DNA from: Xanthostigma xanthostigma
Taxonomy: Eukaryota; Arthropoda; Insecta; Raphidioptera; Raphidiidae
Assembly: GCA_963575645.1 (NCBI GenBank)
Contig: OY754473.1
Coordinates: 5,208,001 to 5,272,000 of the forward strand
Length of the DNA: 64,000 nt
Reading direction: 5' to 3'
Shown here: positions 63,255 through 64,000 of the stretch, in pieces
Layout of the letters: the number at the start of each line of letters is the position of its first letter
Numbering within the stretch: position 1 is the stretch's first letter
Program-made: the position numbers and the translations under genes
Notes under the pieces: model-generated
Told to the model about the DNA's origin: nothing
Database searches by the model: none
The model's input: only the letters and a program-made list of their open reading frames with translations

Positions 63255-64000
63255 AGCACAGTACTGTTAATGTTGTATCACTTTCTAACAAATTTAACAT
63301 CACATAAGTTCAAGCGTTACAGAAATTTAACAGCACTGTTAATTTTAACACTGATCTACGAAGTAGCGCCATGAGCAGTTACTGTATTGTGTCGCTTCTG
63401 TAGGTAATCCTATTCTGTGACTAGACCACGTCACTCCACAAACCCCAATCCTTGCAACTGTGTAAATCCCCTTCATATTCACTGTGTGCAGTACAACCAA
63501 CTTAACCAAACTTAGTTTCACTAATAACGCTGTTCCGTTCATAAATATTGAAATTAACAATGCTGTTAAATGTCTAAAACTTTGAAGACTGCCAACTCTT
63601 TTTTTCTTGTTTTGTTTTGTTATATTTATATATAAGAAGTGTTGACGGAGAGTGGAGACATGCTAGTTATTACAACAACAATAATAACATCAACAAAGTC
63701 ATGAACCATGTGCATTATTGCATAACGTGAAGACAGCAGTGCGGCTTGAGTCGTCACAACACGCAAGTCCGGATTCAGGGCTGGGAAACGTTGAATTTTA
63801 TTGATTAACTAGCGGCCCGTCCCGGCTTCACCCGAGCGCAAAACTATGACTTATTAAAACCATATACTTTTATTCTATACAGTACCGGATTAAGACTCAT
63901 TGATGCCCTAAGGGGCCCCTATCTCTAATATGTTCAGTTTATAAAAAAAATCAAATTGATAGAAAAAAGAGAAAAAGCATAGATTTTTAGAAAAAAAATT

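Larger units (their letters stand above)
59972..64000. other. 3' UTR and repeat-filled right end
   Basis: AATAAA at 60372-60377 is the likely poly(A) signal. Beyond it only MITE families B, C, A, G and a repeat shared with 28967 (61345-61465) were recognised. 63255-63800 shows nothing; 63810-63850 begins another ACTAGCGGCCCGTCCCGGCT repeat cut by the window edge. Confidence 0.55.

Overview
The window looks like nuclear DNA of an insect. It is about two-thirds A+T, has split genes with GT..AG introns, and carries many DNA transposons and MITEs. One trait points to Hemiptera: the troponin I gene continues into exons for a Pro/Ala/Glu/Gly-rich C-terminal extension. That is the troponin-H (TnH) arrangement known for giant water bug (Lethocerus) flight muscle; in Drosophila the comparable tail sits on tropomyosin. 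The order is an inference.

Five protein genes can be supported. (1) Positions 7888-22047, + strand: the 3' part of troponin I (wupA), with a constant core, two short alternative C-termini, a 27-nt microexon and four TnH exons adding 308 residues. (2) 33048-34724, +: a single-exon sorting nexin of the SNX9/SH3PX1 type (SH3, PX, BAR). (3) 42721-45010, +: a five-exon CD151-like tetraspanin of 250 residues. (4) 48694-51552, -: three exons of TMEM237, a ciliary transition-zone membrane protein. (5) 53035-59971, +: a four-exon, 1,155-residue nuclear-looking protein with RD/RS repeats, divergent from TMEM237. These genes share no obvious pathway; the layout is an ordinary animal neighbourhood. Exon phases were checked by hand and agree at every junction given.

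Repeats fill most of the rest. Recurrent families named here: A (about 320 bp, at least seven copies), B (185-585 bp, five copies), C (foldback, about 220-260 bp, three copies), D (foldback, about 130-140 bp, two copies), E (about 573 bp, mariner-related, two copies), F (about 500 bp, two copies), G (at least four pieces) and I/J (dispersed, retroelement-like). Single elements include two pogo/Tigger-type transposons that keep the Psq DNA-binding start of a transposase, a Harbinger-type element with a MADF-like fragment, hAT elements with 8-bp target duplications, Tigger MITEs, a tRNA-derived SINE and a tRNA-Lys primer-binding-site remnant.

The most interesting item is the troponin I/TnH switch: one exon (14924-14998) holds both a stop codon and an internal splice donor, so the same exon either ends the normal protein or feeds the TnH tail. 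Also notable are an insertion whose empty site is preserved in the other arm of a palindrome (18.2-18.96 kb) and a cluster of GCTAAC-N3-GTTAGC palindromes near the left edge. I saw no CRISPR array, rRNA or intact tRNA gene.
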